64,000 bases of DNA from LMUY01 sp965198565 (GCA_965198565.1 OZ240665.1:3472001-3536000), one strand, 5' to 3'. Numbered from the stretch's first letter, positions 31,565-40,529 are shown. Numbers and translations are program-made. Notes: generated by a model from the letters alone, not told the origin.

Positions 31565-32251
31565 TCAGCTGATGTCCCGATAGCCCCACAGGACTTTGTC
31601 CACCATACGGGGCGTCCAGGGCTCAGCCAGGGTCCTGCTGTTTTCCGCTGCCTTCCTCCTCATGACCCGAATGAGCAAGGCGCCATCGGCCGGTTTCAAC
31701 GTTTCGGGCTTCATTTTGGTGATCTTATTCTGTTCGGGTAAATCGGTTATCTGGCTTAACGCCTTCACCACGAATTGGTCCACAGTACCGAACGTTCCTG
31801 GAAACATTAGGGCAAGCAAGCCCGACGCGCCTGCTGTCCCTAAGCCCGGGATGCGGAGAGCGGCGGTCAGCGCACCCTCGATGTCATCCGTATCAGCTGT
31901 TAGTATCTGCTGGCGGATAGCGTTCAACGTTCCCATGCCTTGCGATTCGACGTGCAGGCGCAAAAATCGCGTAGTGCTCGCGTATCGGTTCGGCGCCGTG
32001 TACTTCCACCGGAAATAGTCATCTCGGAGAAAGGTGTGCCAAGCGGCTGCGTCCATGGTCCGAATGCGTTCCAGATCCAGTCGGTCCAGCTCCTCCTCAA
32101 GCTTTCGATTGCGAGCCATCACCTGGTTCCAGTAACGAGCTAAACCGATGTGCCAGGTTTGGCGGTTCCGTGAGTGCCACACGTCATTGATGTTGGTCAG
32201 GACTAACCCTCCATAAGCGACATAAATGGAGTCACCTAACGGTTTGTCCAA
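31565..32251 (-). CDS. HhH-GPD-like (DNA glycosylase fold) protein, start uncertain
   Basis: At least 228 residues. Around residues 130-165 it has LRIPGLGTAGASGLLALMFPGTFGTVDQFVVKAL, which fits a helix-hairpin-helix (IPGLG) followed by the VDxxV segment holding the catalytic Asp of HhH-GPD DNA glycosylases; the Lys of bifunctional enzymes is absent. The nominal TTG at 32251 has no SD. The frame stays open to a TAA at 32352 and reads protein-like (NVPEADIRHPTLGACKYLGS) with no ATG/GTG, so the 5' end may be lost or frameshifted. Low-GC cassette, co-directional with the gene at 30891. Confidence 0.55.
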   Translation of the reverse strand: MDKPLGDSIYVAYGGLVLTNINDVWHSRNRQTWHIGLARYWNQVMARNRKLEEELDRLDLERIRTMDAAAWHTFLRDDYFRWKYTAPNRYASTTRFLRLHVESQGMGTLNAIRQQILTADTDDIEGALTAALRIPGLGTAGASGLLALMFPGTFGTVDQFVVKALSQITDLPEQNKITKMKPETLKPADGALLIRVMRRKAAENSRTLAEPWTPRMVDKVLWGYRDIS

Positions 32252-32638
32252 ATGGATACCACGCGCTGCACTCCTGCTACCCAGGTACTTACATGCTCCA
32301 AGCGTCGGGTGCCTGATGTCCGCTTCCGGGACGTTATTCTGAGCCGCTTAATGACCGAGATGTGTCGAGACCGGACGTGCGTTCCGGTGCTCTTCCAAGC
32401 TAAATAGCCATTCTCGGCCTCAATCCCGGACACCCTGCGCCAGCGCCGGTAGGTGCAAGCCTGTCGCAATCAGCCTGCGCCCAGGCTCACGCAGCGTGAG
32501 CTCAACGCCCACCACAATCTCAGCAAACGCGAGCCGGACCAAGGATGAGTGCAAGCTGCGACAGATAGCCCTCGGTGCAGCAGCACAGCCACGGAGCTGC
32601 TCCGGTGTTCAGGAACACGGTCTTCACTCCCCAGCGAA
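32252..32638. other. Low-GC boundary region, possible gene remnant
   Basis: Between the glycosylase-like frame and the reductase gene. The minus strand holds a 77-codon frame (32236-32469) reading RRVSGIEAENGYLAWKSTGT, which may be the displaced 5' part of the glycosylase-like gene. A 17-bp palindrome GCTCACGCAGCGTGAGC lies at 32485-32501. No RNA gene or repeat of the common family was seen. Confidence 0.4.
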
Positions 32639-33610
32639 TCAGCCCCGCGCCGCCGCCCGCTGCCGCACCATCGCCAGCACGCCGCGGCACAACGGCATCG
32701 CCTGGTCCACCCACTCGCCCAGCTCCACCACCGCGCCCAAGATCGCCTCGATCTCCAGCGGCCGCCCCAGCTCCATGTCCTGCAGCATCGAGGTCTTGTG
32801 CGCGCCCACCTGCGCCGCGCCGTCGATGCGCTTCTCCACGTCCAGCGCGAACCGCACCCCCAGCAGCTCCGCCGCCGCCTGCGCCTCCAGCATCATCGCG
32901 CGGGCGAAGGCGCGGGTGCCGGGCTCGCCGGTGATCACGTCCAACGTCGACCCGGTCAGCGCGCTGATCGGGTTGAACGAGAGATTGCCCCACAGCTTCA
33001 TCCAAACGTCGTCGCGGATGCGCGGCCGCACGGCGGACTTGAACCCGGCGGCGATCAACAGCGCCGAGAGCGCCGCCGTGCGGTCGGCCCGCTCGCCGCT
33101 CGGCTCGCCCAGCGTGAAGCGGTCGCCGTAGCTGTGCTCGATGACGCCGGGCTCGACGATGGCGGCGGCGGGATAGATGATGCAGCCGATGGTCTGCGCC
33201 GGCGGCAACCCCTGCCACAGCGCGCCCGCCGGGTCGACGGCATGGATCCGCCGCCCCCCGAACGGTGCCGGCAGGCCGTAGGTGTACCACCAGGGAATGC
33301 CGTTCACGCCCGCGATGATGGTGGTCTGCGGCCCGATCAGCGGCGCCAATTGCGGCAGCGCCGGCTCGATCGAATGCGCCTTGAGCGTGATCAGCAGGTA
33401 GTCCTGCGGCCCCAGTTCGCTGCCATGCGCCACCGCGCGCGGCCGGGTCACAATGCGTTCGCCGCCCGAGAGCAGGGCCAGGCCGCGCTCCTGCATCGCC
33501 GCCAGATGCGGGCCGCGCGCCACCAGCGAAACCGGCGTGCCCGCCGCCTCCAGCTTGGCCGCCATCAGCCCGCCGATCGCCCCGGCGCCGAACACGCAGA
33601 TGCTGGGCAT
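32639..33610 (-). CDS. 2-dehydropantoate 2-reductase (ApbA/PanE family)
   Basis: 323 residues. NADPH site SICVFGAGAIGGLMAAKLEAAG at 3-24, LLITLKAHS near 73, GVNGIPWWYTYGLP (family TxxNGxP-like loop) near 102, and the helical C domain with WMKLWGNLSFNPISALTGS, whose Lys and Asn are the catalytic pair. It would reduce ketopantoate for pantothenate synthesis or, as a paralogue, another 2-keto acid. It lies 1 base from the acyl-CoA synthetase gene, so the role may be in a catabolic operon; specificity is open, hence no gene symbol. Confidence 0.88.
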   Translation of the reverse strand: MPSICVFGAGAIGGLMAAKLEAAGTPVSLVARGPHLAAMQERGLALLSGGERIVTRPRAVAHGSELGPQDYLLITLKAHSIEPALPQLAPLIGPQTTIIAGVNGIPWWYTYGLPAPFGGRRIHAVDPAGALWQGLPPAQTIGCIIYPAAAIVEPGVIEHSYGDRFTLGEPSGERADRTAALSALLIAAGFKSAVRPRIRDDVWMKLWGNLSFNPISALTGSTLDVITGEPGTRAFARAMMLEAQAAAELLGVRFALDVEKRIDGAAQVGAHKTSMLQDMELGRPLEIEAILGAVVELGEWVDQAMPLCRGVLAMVRQRAAARG

Positions 33611-33611
33611 G

Positions 33612-35120
33612 CTAGGCGCCCAGCCCGAGCTTGGCCGCCAAACCGATGCGCTGGACCTTGCCCGTGGCGCCCTTGGGGATGTCGTCCATGATCCTCACGT
33701 GCCGCGGCACCTTGAACGCCGCCAGCCGCGCCGAGGCAAACTCCCGCACCTCCGCCTCCGTCACCGCATGGCCCGGGCGGGGAACCACCACCGCGCCCAC
33801 TTCCTCGCCCAGCTTGTCATGCGGCACGCCGAAGGTGCAAACCTGGGCGATGGCCGGATGGTCCAGCAGCACCACGTCCACCTCGAGCGGGCTGACCTTC
33901 TCGCCGCCGCGATTGATGATCTCCTTCAGCCGGCCGGTGAGGAAGATGTAGCCGTCCTGGTCGATCCGCCCCTGGTCGCCAGTGCGGAACCAGCCGTTGG
34001 TGAAGGCCTTTTCGTTCGCCGCCGGGTTGTTGTCGTAGCCCGGCGTCACGTTCGGGCCGCGGATCACCATTTCGCCCACCGCGCCCTGCGGCAGGAGGTC
34101 CCCCGCGTCGTCCATCACCGCGACCTCGGGGCCGGCCGCCATCCCCACCGCGCCCGGCTTGCGCGCCCGCGGCGGCAGCGGGTTGGCGGCCATCTGATGC
34201 GCGGCCTCGGTCATGCCGTAGGCCTCGATCACCGGGGCGCCGAACACCGCCTCGAGCTCGGCCATCACCTGCGGCGGCAGCGAGGCGGAGGACGAGCGGA
34301 TCAGCCGCAGCCCGGCCGCGCGCGCCTGCTCCGGGTTGCCCCGCATGCGCATCAGGATGGCCTGATGCATGGTGGGCACGGCGGTGTACCAGCTCGGCCG
34401 CACCGTCGCGAGCCATTCGCCGAACTTGAACGCGTTGAACCCCGGCGTGCAGCACACCGCCGCCCCCGCCGATACGGACGCCGTCACCGCCGCGATCAAC
34501 CCGTGGATGTGGAACAGCGGCATGATGTTGAGGCAGGTGTCGGCGGGGCCGAGCGCCAGCGCGGTGGCGATGTTGTGGGCGGACGCAGTCACGTTGCGGT
34601 GGGTGAGCGGCACGATCTTCGGCCGCGCCGTGGTGCCGGAGGTGTGCAGCACCAGCGCCGGGTCGTCCGCCGCCGGGCCACGCCCCTCGCCGGGGGCAAT
34701 GGCGTCGCTGCGCAGGTGAAACAGCCCGGCGGCCTCGGCACGGGGCTCCAGCGCCAGCACCGGGATCGCCAGCCGTTCGGCCACGATCGCCGCCGCGCCG
34801 CTATCCCCAGCGGCAAGCACGATGGCCGCGGGCTTGAGGTCGGACAGGTAGAACTCGAACTCGTCCGCCTTGTAGGCCGGGTTGAGCGGCGCGGAGCAGC
34901 AACTGGCCGCCACCGTCAGGAACGCCGCCGCCATCTCCGGCCCGTTCGGCAGCACGATGGCCACCCGGTCCGCGGCGCCCACGCCCGCCTGCCGCAGCGT
35001 CTGCCGGGTCTCGGCTGCCAGCGCCTGCAGGTGCCGCGCACTCGCCCAGGGCTGCCCGGGCGCCCCGATCACCCGCTCGCCGCTGGCCTGCTGAATGACG
35101 TCCCAAACCGTGGTGAGCAT
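33612..35120 (-). CDS. AMP-binding acyl-CoA synthetase (oxalate-CoA ligase-like)
   Basis: 502 residues. ANL superfamily motifs: LVLHTSGTTARPKIVPLTHRN (A3, P-loop), IEAYGMTEAAHQMAANPLPP (A5), GWFRTGDQGRIDQDGYIFLTGRLKEIINRGGEKVSPLEV (A7-A8) and PKGATGKVQRI (A10 Lys). The compact size and GMTEAAHQM are typical of the oxalyl-CoA synthetase / 4-coumarate-CoA ligase-like group. It activates a carboxylate with ATP and CoA. Downstream, 1 base away, is the ketopantoate reductase-like gene; upstream a thioesterase. Confidence 0.88.
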   Translation of the reverse strand: MLTTVWDVIQQASGERVIGAPGQPWASARHLQALAAETRQTLRQAGVGAADRVAIVLPNGPEMAAAFLTVAASCCSAPLNPAYKADEFEFYLSDLKPAAIVLAAGDSGAAAIVAERLAIPVLALEPRAEAAGLFHLRSDAIAPGEGRGPAADDPALVLHTSGTTARPKIVPLTHRNVTASAHNIATALALGPADTCLNIMPLFHIHGLIAAVTASVSAGAAVCCTPGFNAFKFGEWLATVRPSWYTAVPTMHQAILMRMRGNPEQARAAGLRLIRSSSASLPPQVMAELEAVFGAPVIEAYGMTEAAHQMAANPLPPRARKPGAVGMAAGPEVAVMDDAGDLLPQGAVGEMVIRGPNVTPGYDNNPAANEKAFTNGWFRTGDQGRIDQDGYIFLTGRLKEIINRGGEKVSPLEVDVVLLDHPAIAQVCTFGVPHDKLGEEVGAVVVPRPGHAVTEAEVREFASARLAAFKVPRHVRIMDDIPKGATGKVQRIGLAAKLGLGA

Positions 35121-35200
35121 CTCGGCCGTTCACTCCATGCCCGACAGGGCGCGCGCGATCCTGCGACGAAGCCGCCATCCCCGCCAGTGCGCGCGGTCGT

Positions 35201-35605
35201 TCACGGCCCGACTGCCGCTTCGACCGGCCGCGGCCGCCCGTCCGCGTCCACCGCGACCATCACGAAGTTGGCCTCCGTCACCTTCAGTCGCGACCCGCCG
35301 TGGCCGCGCACCACCCAGGCCTCGACGTCCAGCCGCAGCGAGCTGCGCCCCACGCCGGTGAGTTCGGTGTAGCAGCACACGACGTCGCCGACCTTCACCG
35401 GCTGCAGGAAGCTCAGGCTGGACACCGAGGCGGTGACGACGCGGCCGGCGGCGCGGTCGCGTGCGGCGATGCCGGCGGAGACGTCCATCAGCCCCATGAT
35501 CCAGCCGCCGAAGATGTCTCCCGCCGGGTTGGCGTCGGCCGGCATGGCCATGACGCGGACCGTCAGTGTGCCCCGTGGGCTGGTGGCGTCGTTGGTCTCG
35601 CTCAT
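35201..35605 (-). CDS. YciA-type hotdog acyl-CoA thioesterase
   Basis: 134 residues. Hotdog fold with the YciA/BACH signature PADANPAGDIFGGWIMGLMD at about 22-41 (catalytic Asp/Asn environment), ASVSSLSFLQPVKVGDVVCCY and SRLKVTEANFVMVAVDADGRP. It hydrolyses acyl-CoA esters in the cytosol. Same strand as, and 80 bases upstream of, the acyl-CoA synthetase. Start ATG 35605 gives the family length exactly. Confidence 0.9.
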   Translation of the reverse strand: MSETNDATSPRGTLTVRVMAMPADANPAGDIFGGWIMGLMDVSAGIAARDRAAGRVVTASVSSLSFLQPVKVGDVVCCYTELTGVGRSSLRLDVEAWVVRGHGGSRLKVTEANFVMVAVDADGRPRPVEAAVGP

Positions 35606-35683
35606 GCCGTATGGTCTCCATCGCTGCAGCCAAGCCTTGCAGCCAGCCCGGCGGCTTGGCAAGCAGCGCGGGTGACCAGCGCC

Positions 35684-36799
35684 ATGCCCGCCAGCCTGTC
35701 CGACGCCGTGGCGTGGTTCCGCCGCTGGATGTTCGACTACGCGCTGCCGTTCTGGCGCGACCACGGCCACGAGGGACCCGGCGGCGGTGCCTGCGAGGCG
35801 CTGTTGCTCACCGGCGAGTCGGCCGCCGCCCCGTTCAAGCGCACCCGCGTGCAGGCGCGCCAGCTCTACGTGTTCTCCCAGGCCGCCTTGCTCGGCTGGC
35901 CCGACGGGGAGCGCCTCGCCCGCGAGACCTACGGCTTCATGACGCGCGCGGAGCGGCCCGAGGGCGGCTGGGTGCGCCGCCTCTCCCCCGACGGCGCAAG
36001 CGTGCTCGACCCGGCGGTCGACCTGTATGACCAGGCATTCGTGCTGTTCGGCTTGGCCTGGTTCGCCCGCGCCGGCGGTGGCGCCGAGCCGCTGGAGCGT
36101 GCGCGCCGCACGCTGGCGTGGCTGCGGGCAGAGATGGCGTCGGCTGCGGGCGGCTACGTGAACGTGGTGCCGCCCGAGCCCGGGCCCCGGCAGCAGAACC
36201 CGCACATGCACCTGCTCGAGGCCGCCCTGGCGCTGCATGAGGCGACGGGGGAGGGGGCATATGCCGACCTGGCGCATGAGCTCGTGGCCTTGTTCCGCAA
36301 CCGCCTGTTCGACGCCGCCACGGGCGTGGTGGGCGAGGTGTTCGGCGCCGATTGGTCGGTGGTGCCGGACGCCGCGGTGGAGCCCGGCCATCACTTTGAG
36401 TGGGTGTGGCTGCTGGACGCGTATGAGCGGCAGTTGCGCGTGCGCATGGCGGGTGAGATCGCTGGGCTGTACCGTTTCGCGACAGCGTTCGGCGTGGACT
36501 CGGCGACCGGCTTGGTGTGGGACGCGGTGAGTCGCTCGGGGGCGGTGGTGCGGGGTTCCGCCCGGCTATGGCCGCAAACCGAGGCGCTGAAGGCGCACGC
36601 CGTGATGCTGCGGCGGGGTGCGGAGGTTGGCCCTGCGGTCGATGCCGTGCTGACCAACCTGCGCACGCGCTATCTCTGCGGCTGCCCCTTGGGCGCCTGG
36701 ACTGACCAACTGAACGAGAGCTTTCGTCCGGTTTCCAGCGGTATTCCCACGAGTTCGTTCTACCACCTGATGATGGCGTTCACAGAACTGGCTCCGTAG
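35684..36799 (+). CDS. AGE-family epimerase/isomerase
   Basis: 371 residues, (alpha/alpha)6-barrel of N-acylglucosamine 2-epimerase and mannose isomerase type. Conserved parts: KRTRVQARQLYVFSQAALLG near 49-68, DLYDQAFVLFGLAWFAR near 111-127, NPHMHLLEAALALHEATGE near 168-186, PGHHFEWVWLLDAYER near 232-247, and RLWPQTEALKAHAV near 294-307 with the catalytic His pair. It interconverts mannose/glucose/fructose-type sugars or their phosphates. GTG 35672 is an alternative start. Divergent from the thioesterase and convergent with the copper operon 8 bases away. Confidence 0.85.
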   Translation: MPASLSDAVAWFRRWMFDYALPFWRDHGHEGPGGGACEALLLTGESAAAPFKRTRVQARQLYVFSQAALLGWPDGERLARETYGFMTRAERPEGGWVRRLSPDGASVLDPAVDLYDQAFVLFGLAWFARAGGGAEPLERARRTLAWLRAEMASAAGGYVNVVPPEPGPRQQNPHMHLLEAALALHEATGEGAYADLAHELVALFRNRLFDAATGVVGEVFGADWSVVPDAAVEPGHHFEWVWLLDAYERQLRVRMAGEIAGLYRFATAFGVDSATGLVWDAVSRSGAVVRGSARLWPQTEALKAHAVMLRRGAEVGPAVDAVLTNLRTRYLCGCPLGAWTDQLNESFRPVSSGIPTSSFYHLMMAFTELAP

Positions 36800-36807
36800 G
36801 GTTTGCT

Positions 36808-38712
36808 CTACATCTGCATATGCGGGTCCATCGCCGGCCCACCAGAGCCGACCGGGTGTGCCCGAAACCCGCGAACATCCGCCAGCAACGCCCGCGGGTC
36901 GTCCCACTGCGTTGAACCCGGCCGCTGCATCGCCCGCAGCCAGCCATCCCCGTCGATCAGAAACTGCGTGCCCGCCAACGCCTCCCGCGCCACGCCAGCA
37001 ACGATCGCGTAGGCCTGCGGAATCGTCTCGTCGCTCGCGATGCACAGGCCAGGCGAGGCGGTGGCGGCCGGGTCGGAGGTCGCCAGCACCGTCGTGATGC
37101 CGGGCACGGCGGAGGGGTGCGCCGGGCCGATTACCAGGCGCACGAAGCCGCCGCGCAAGTCCGCCAGGCCAACCGAACGGCCGCCGTCGCACACCGCCTG
37201 CAGCGCCGGCGCCTGCAGCGGCACCGGCCAGGCGCCGGTCGCGCGATAGGCCACGCCAGCGTTGCGCGCGCGGATGAAGTCGATCAACGCCCAACGTCGA
37301 TCCTCGCTCAACCCAGCGGCAAAGCCCGGCATTACCAGGCCGCCCTCGGGGCCCTCCATGCCGTGGCTGAGCCACCAGAACAGTTCGCCGTCGCTGTGCA
37401 TCCAGAGATGGGCGGCGGTGAGGTCGGCGGGCGGCACGGCCAAACCCTTCGCCGCCGGGCCGTCGCCGCGGCCGCCCGCGCCGTGGCAGGCAGCGCAGTT
37501 GGCGGGGTAGAGCGCCGCACCCTGCACGACACTAGCCGCGGCAAACATCGTGGGCGAGTGGAAGAAGCTGGTCGGGTACGCCGGCACGAACAGCAGGTCC
37601 AAGTGCGGCACGGCGAGGTAGCCCACCAACACCGCCGGCACCAGCAAGGCCCAGCGCCATTGCCGCCGCACCTGGAAGGCCAGCGCCGCCAGTACGCCTG
37701 CGCCCGCCAGGGCCAGCAGCGCCTCCAGCACTTCGTTGCGGAACGCCGGGTCCTCGTTCACCGTCTCGAGCGTGAAGCGGTCGGCGAACGGCCACACCGC
37801 CTGCTCATGCATCGAGGGCGGCATGCTGCTCAGCAGCGCGGCCGCAGCCACCGCGGCCACGCCCGCCGCAGTCTGCCAAACGAGACTGCGCAGCAGCACC
37901 CGCTTGGCCTGCGCCGGCTCGGCCGCGAGCAGGGCGGGGGCGAACCGGTAGCGGTTGGCCCAGGCGAACGCGAACAGCACGCCGAACAGCGCCAGCTTGC
38001 CCAGCGCCACCCAGCCATAGCCCGTGCCCACCAGGCCCGGCACGCTCCCCACCAGCACCCAGCCCTGGAATGCGGCGGACCCGGCCATCGCCACCACGCA
38101 CAGCTTGCCCATGGGCGAGAACCAGCGCGCCGCCAGCGCACCCGCCCGCGGCGGCGCGATGGCCACCGTCACAGCCAGCGGCACCAGCGCCCCCAGCCAA
38201 ACCCCCGCAGCCAACAGGTGCATCACGTCGGAGGCCCATAGCAGGCTTGGCCCGCCGTACATCGAGGCGGCGTGGCTGTGCCCCGATTGCAGCGCGCAGG
38301 TGGCGGCGGCGCAGGCCAGGCCGAGCCAGCGCCCGCCCCAAACCAGCGCGGCGGCCGTCACCAGCAACGCGGCCGCCTGCAGCGCCAGCAACTGGCCGAA
38401 CGCCGTCTGCTGCAGCACCGTCGGCAGCGCCGCGAACGCACCGCCCACGCTGGTGGCGCCCGCCATGTTGGCGCTCTGCAGCAGCAGCCAGCCCAGCTCC
38501 GCCACGCCGCAGACCACCAGGCTGCCGCCCGCCAGCCAGCCGAGCCAGCGCAGCACCCGGTGTGCCTCGACATCGCTCATGGCGTTCCGCGCGCGGGGCA
38601 GCACCAGCGCGCGGAACGCCTGCGTGCCGAGCAGGCTCAGCAGCGCTGCGACGGAAAGCCCGCGGGCCAGCAGGATGGGCCAGCCGCCATCGACCTCGAA
38701 CGGGACTGGCAC
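36808..38712 (-). CDS. copD: CopD-domain copper protein fused to cytochrome c domain
   Basis: 634 residues. About eight membrane helices of the CopD type in the first 300 residues, with His-rich QSGHSHAASMYG and ASDVMHLLAAGVWLGALVPLAV. After another membrane helix pair comes a c-type cytochrome: ALYPANCAACHGAGGRGDGP (heme motif CAACH near residue 405) and AAHLWMHSDGELFWWLSHGM. A further periplasmic, thioredoxin-like stretch of about 120 residues ends the protein. CopD imports copper; the heme domain suggests coupling to redox. Last gene of a copper operon with copC 8 bases upstream. Confidence 0.87.
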   Translation of the reverse strand: MPVPFEVDGGWPILLARGLSVAALLSLLGTQAFRALVLPRARNAMSDVEAHRVLRWLGWLAGGSLVVCGVAELGWLLLQSANMAGATSVGGAFAALPTVLQQTAFGQLLALQAAALLVTAAALVWGGRWLGLACAAATCALQSGHSHAASMYGGPSLLWASDVMHLLAAGVWLGALVPLAVTVAIAPPRAGALAARWFSPMGKLCVVAMAGSAAFQGWVLVGSVPGLVGTGYGWVALGKLALFGVLFAFAWANRYRFAPALLAAEPAQAKRVLLRSLVWQTAAGVAAVAAAALLSSMPPSMHEQAVWPFADRFTLETVNEDPAFRNEVLEALLALAGAGVLAALAFQVRRQWRWALLVPAVLVGYLAVPHLDLLFVPAYPTSFFHSPTMFAAASVVQGAALYPANCAACHGAGGRGDGPAAKGLAVPPADLTAAHLWMHSDGELFWWLSHGMEGPEGGLVMPGFAAGLSEDRRWALIDFIRARNAGVAYRATGAWPVPLQAPALQAVCDGGRSVGLADLRGGFVRLVIGPAHPSAVPGITTVLATSDPAATASPGLCIASDETIPQAYAIVAGVAREALAGTQFLIDGDGWLRAMQRPGSTQWDDPRALLADVRGFRAHPVGSGGPAMDPHMQM

Positions 38713-38720
38713 GGCAGACC

Positions 38721-39071
38721 CTAGGGCGTCACGGTGAAGGTGTATTTCCCCTCCGTCTTGTGCGTGTCGGTCGCGGTGGCGTGCCAGGTGACGGTGTAGA
38801 CGCCCGGCGACAGCGGCTTCAGCGGCACCGCCAGCACCGTGTCGCCGCCCTTCAGGTGCGGCGCTCCGGCGTCCATCGCCTGGCCCGCGGCGCTCATTAC
38901 CGCGATGCTGCTGAACGCCGGCTCGACCCCCTCGGTGAAGGTGATGGCCACCTCGCCGGGCGGCTGCTGCACCTGGCTGCCGACGGCGGGGACGGCGGTC
39001 TTGAGGAAGGCATGGGCAGACGCCGCGCCCGTAAGGCCCAGCAGGATCATACCAGCAAGAAAAGCGCGCAT
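38721..39071 (-). CDS. copC: CopC periplasmic copper-binding protein
   Basis: 116 residues. Signal peptide MRAFLAGMILLGLTGAASA, mature N terminus HAFLKTAVPAVGSQV, whose His1 is the Cu(II) ligand of CopC. Also LSPGVYTVTWHATATDTHKTEGKYTFTV with two further His. It binds copper in the periplasm and passes it to CopD. Position between the outer-membrane protein and CopD agrees. Confidence 0.93.
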   Translation of the reverse strand: MRAFLAGMILLGLTGAASAHAFLKTAVPAVGSQVQQPPGEVAITFTEGVEPAFSSIAVMSAAGQAMDAGAPHLKGGDTVLAVPLKPLSPGVYTVTWHATATDTHKTEGKYTFTVTP

Positions 39072-39084
39072 GCGAGTTGCTCCG

Positions 39085-40059
39085 TTATTGGATGAGGGGT
39101 TTGCCGAGGCTGTTCGGCATCAGGTCGTCGAGGAAGAAGTGCACCAGCGCCACCGCGCCCACCGTGGTTCCGGTGGTGCGGTTGGCGGGGATCAGCGCCT
39201 CGACGCCCACCTCGCCCCATTCCGCCAGGTAGATCACGCCGGGTGCCACGGTCCAGGTGGTGCCTTGGCTGCTCGGCGTGGAGGCCGGCGACGTCCAGGT
39301 GACTTCGACCACGGGGATCAGGTCGGCGAAGATACCGCGCAAGCCCACGTCCTTCACTTGGGACTGCAGGTAGGGAACGCTATACTGTACCGAGATGCCA
39401 CCCGACCAAGCGTTGTTGTTGCCATTGTTGAACTGCGCCGCGATGCCGCTGGTAAACGGGGTCGAGATGTTGGTGGGCGAGCTCAATTCGCTCTGTTTGA
39501 GCTTGTGGTCGGCGACCACGTAGCTCAGCTCGCCGGTGATCGCCAGCGGGCGGGCGAAGCCGATCGGCAGGTCGCCGAAGCCCTTGCCGAAATACCCGGT
39601 CGGCGCGGTGGAGCCGTAGCGGTCGCCGCCGGTATGCGTCGTGCCGGTGCCGCCGATCTCGCGGATGAGGCCGAGCGACACCACGAACTCGTGGTCGGCA
39701 TTGGTGTAGGCCTGCCATTTGCCGGTGACGAACAGGTTCTCGAACCCGGTTTGGGTTTTTGCCCCGTTGAACTGCTGCACATCATAGCCGTCGTTGAAGA
39801 TCAGCGCCGTGTTGGGCGTGATCGTCTTGTCGTATTCGAAGCCGAAATCGTAGTCGTGCTCCGGCCCGCTGCCGCCGTCGGCGCCGTCGCGGGCATAGCT
39901 GAAGGCGGGGATGGACACCTCGTCGGAAACCCCGGGGTCGTCGATGGTGAGGGTGACGGGGAAGACGCGGGCGCCGGCCACGACATGAGCGTGAGCCACA
40001 CTGCTCCCGCACAGCAGGGCCGCGCCGGCAAGCCAGCCTGCGGCAGATCGAATATGCAT
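39085..40059 (-). CDS. Outer-membrane beta-barrel protein of the copper cluster
   Basis: 324 residues. Signal peptide MHIRSAAGWLAGAALLCGSS, then VAHAHVVAGARVFPVTL. The rest alternates short amphipathic strands (YDFGFEYDKTITPNTALIF, ENLFVTGKWQAY, HEFVVSLGLIREIGG, ALVHFFLDD), the pattern of a 12-14-strand barrel. No plug or TonB box. It may be a porin-like partner for copper handling. A His right after the cleavage site (AHVVAG) could bind metal. Start ATG 40059. Family not recognised with certainty. Confidence 0.65.
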   Translation of the reverse strand: MHIRSAAGWLAGAALLCGSSVAHAHVVAGARVFPVTLTIDDPGVSDEVSIPAFSYARDGADGGSGPEHDYDFGFEYDKTITPNTALIFNDGYDVQQFNGAKTQTGFENLFVTGKWQAYTNADHEFVVSLGLIREIGGTGTTHTGGDRYGSTAPTGYFGKGFGDLPIGFARPLAITGELSYVVADHKLKQSELSSPTNISTPFTSGIAAQFNNGNNNAWSGGISVQYSVPYLQSQVKDVGLRGIFADLIPVVEVTWTSPASTPSSQGTTWTVAPGVIYLAEWGEVGVEALIPANRTTGTTVGAVALVHFFLDDLMPNSLGKPLIQ

Positions 40060-40121
40060 GGGAAGTCCTACGCTAGAACACGCGAAACCAGCGGCGCACC
40101 GCGGGCGGTTGGAGGCGGCGT

Positions 40122-40529
40122 TCAGGCGAAGGCGGGTGGGCCTCGGGGCAGGGCGGTGGTGTGCGGCGGCGCCGGCGGGGCGCGGGCGGGCGGCAGGACG
40201 GCGGCCAAACCAGGCCCGCCCAACCCCGGCAGCGGCGCGGCCGGGGCGCTGGTCAGGATCACGCCGCTGGCTGCCACCACCTGCAACGGGCACAGCGCCG
40301 AGTCGGCGTGATGGTGCGGCACGGCCGGATGCGGCTGGCCCGGAGCGTGGTCCGGGCTGCACAGGATACTGAGCGCGTCCAGATGGGCGATTGCGCGCTG
40401 CCCGGCCGCCATGTCCCCCGGCAGCATGAACGACCCGGCGGCCACCTGGCTGACCAGCGCCCACATGGCCAGCACCAGGCCCGGCAGCCCGGCAGGCAGA
40501 GGCGACACGCGGTGCAGCCAACGGAACAT
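40122..40529 (-). CDS. DUF2946-family small membrane protein
   Basis: 135 residues. One N-terminal hydrophobic helix, then ILCSPDHAPGQPHPAVPHHHADSALCPLQ: two Cys with a His cluster between, the mark of DUF2946. It has a Pro/Ala-rich tail. Such genes usually accompany TonB receptors or copper carriers. It leads the minus-strand copper operon (40529 to 36808), where a metal-binding or sensing role is reasonable but unproven. Confidence 0.75.
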   Translation of the reverse strand: MFRWLHRVSPLPAGLPGLVLAMWALVSQVAAGSFMLPGDMAAGQRAIAHLDALSILCSPDHAPGQPHPAVPHHHADSALCPLQVVAASGVILTSAPAAPLPGLGGPGLAAVLPPARAPPAPPHTTALPRGPPAFA

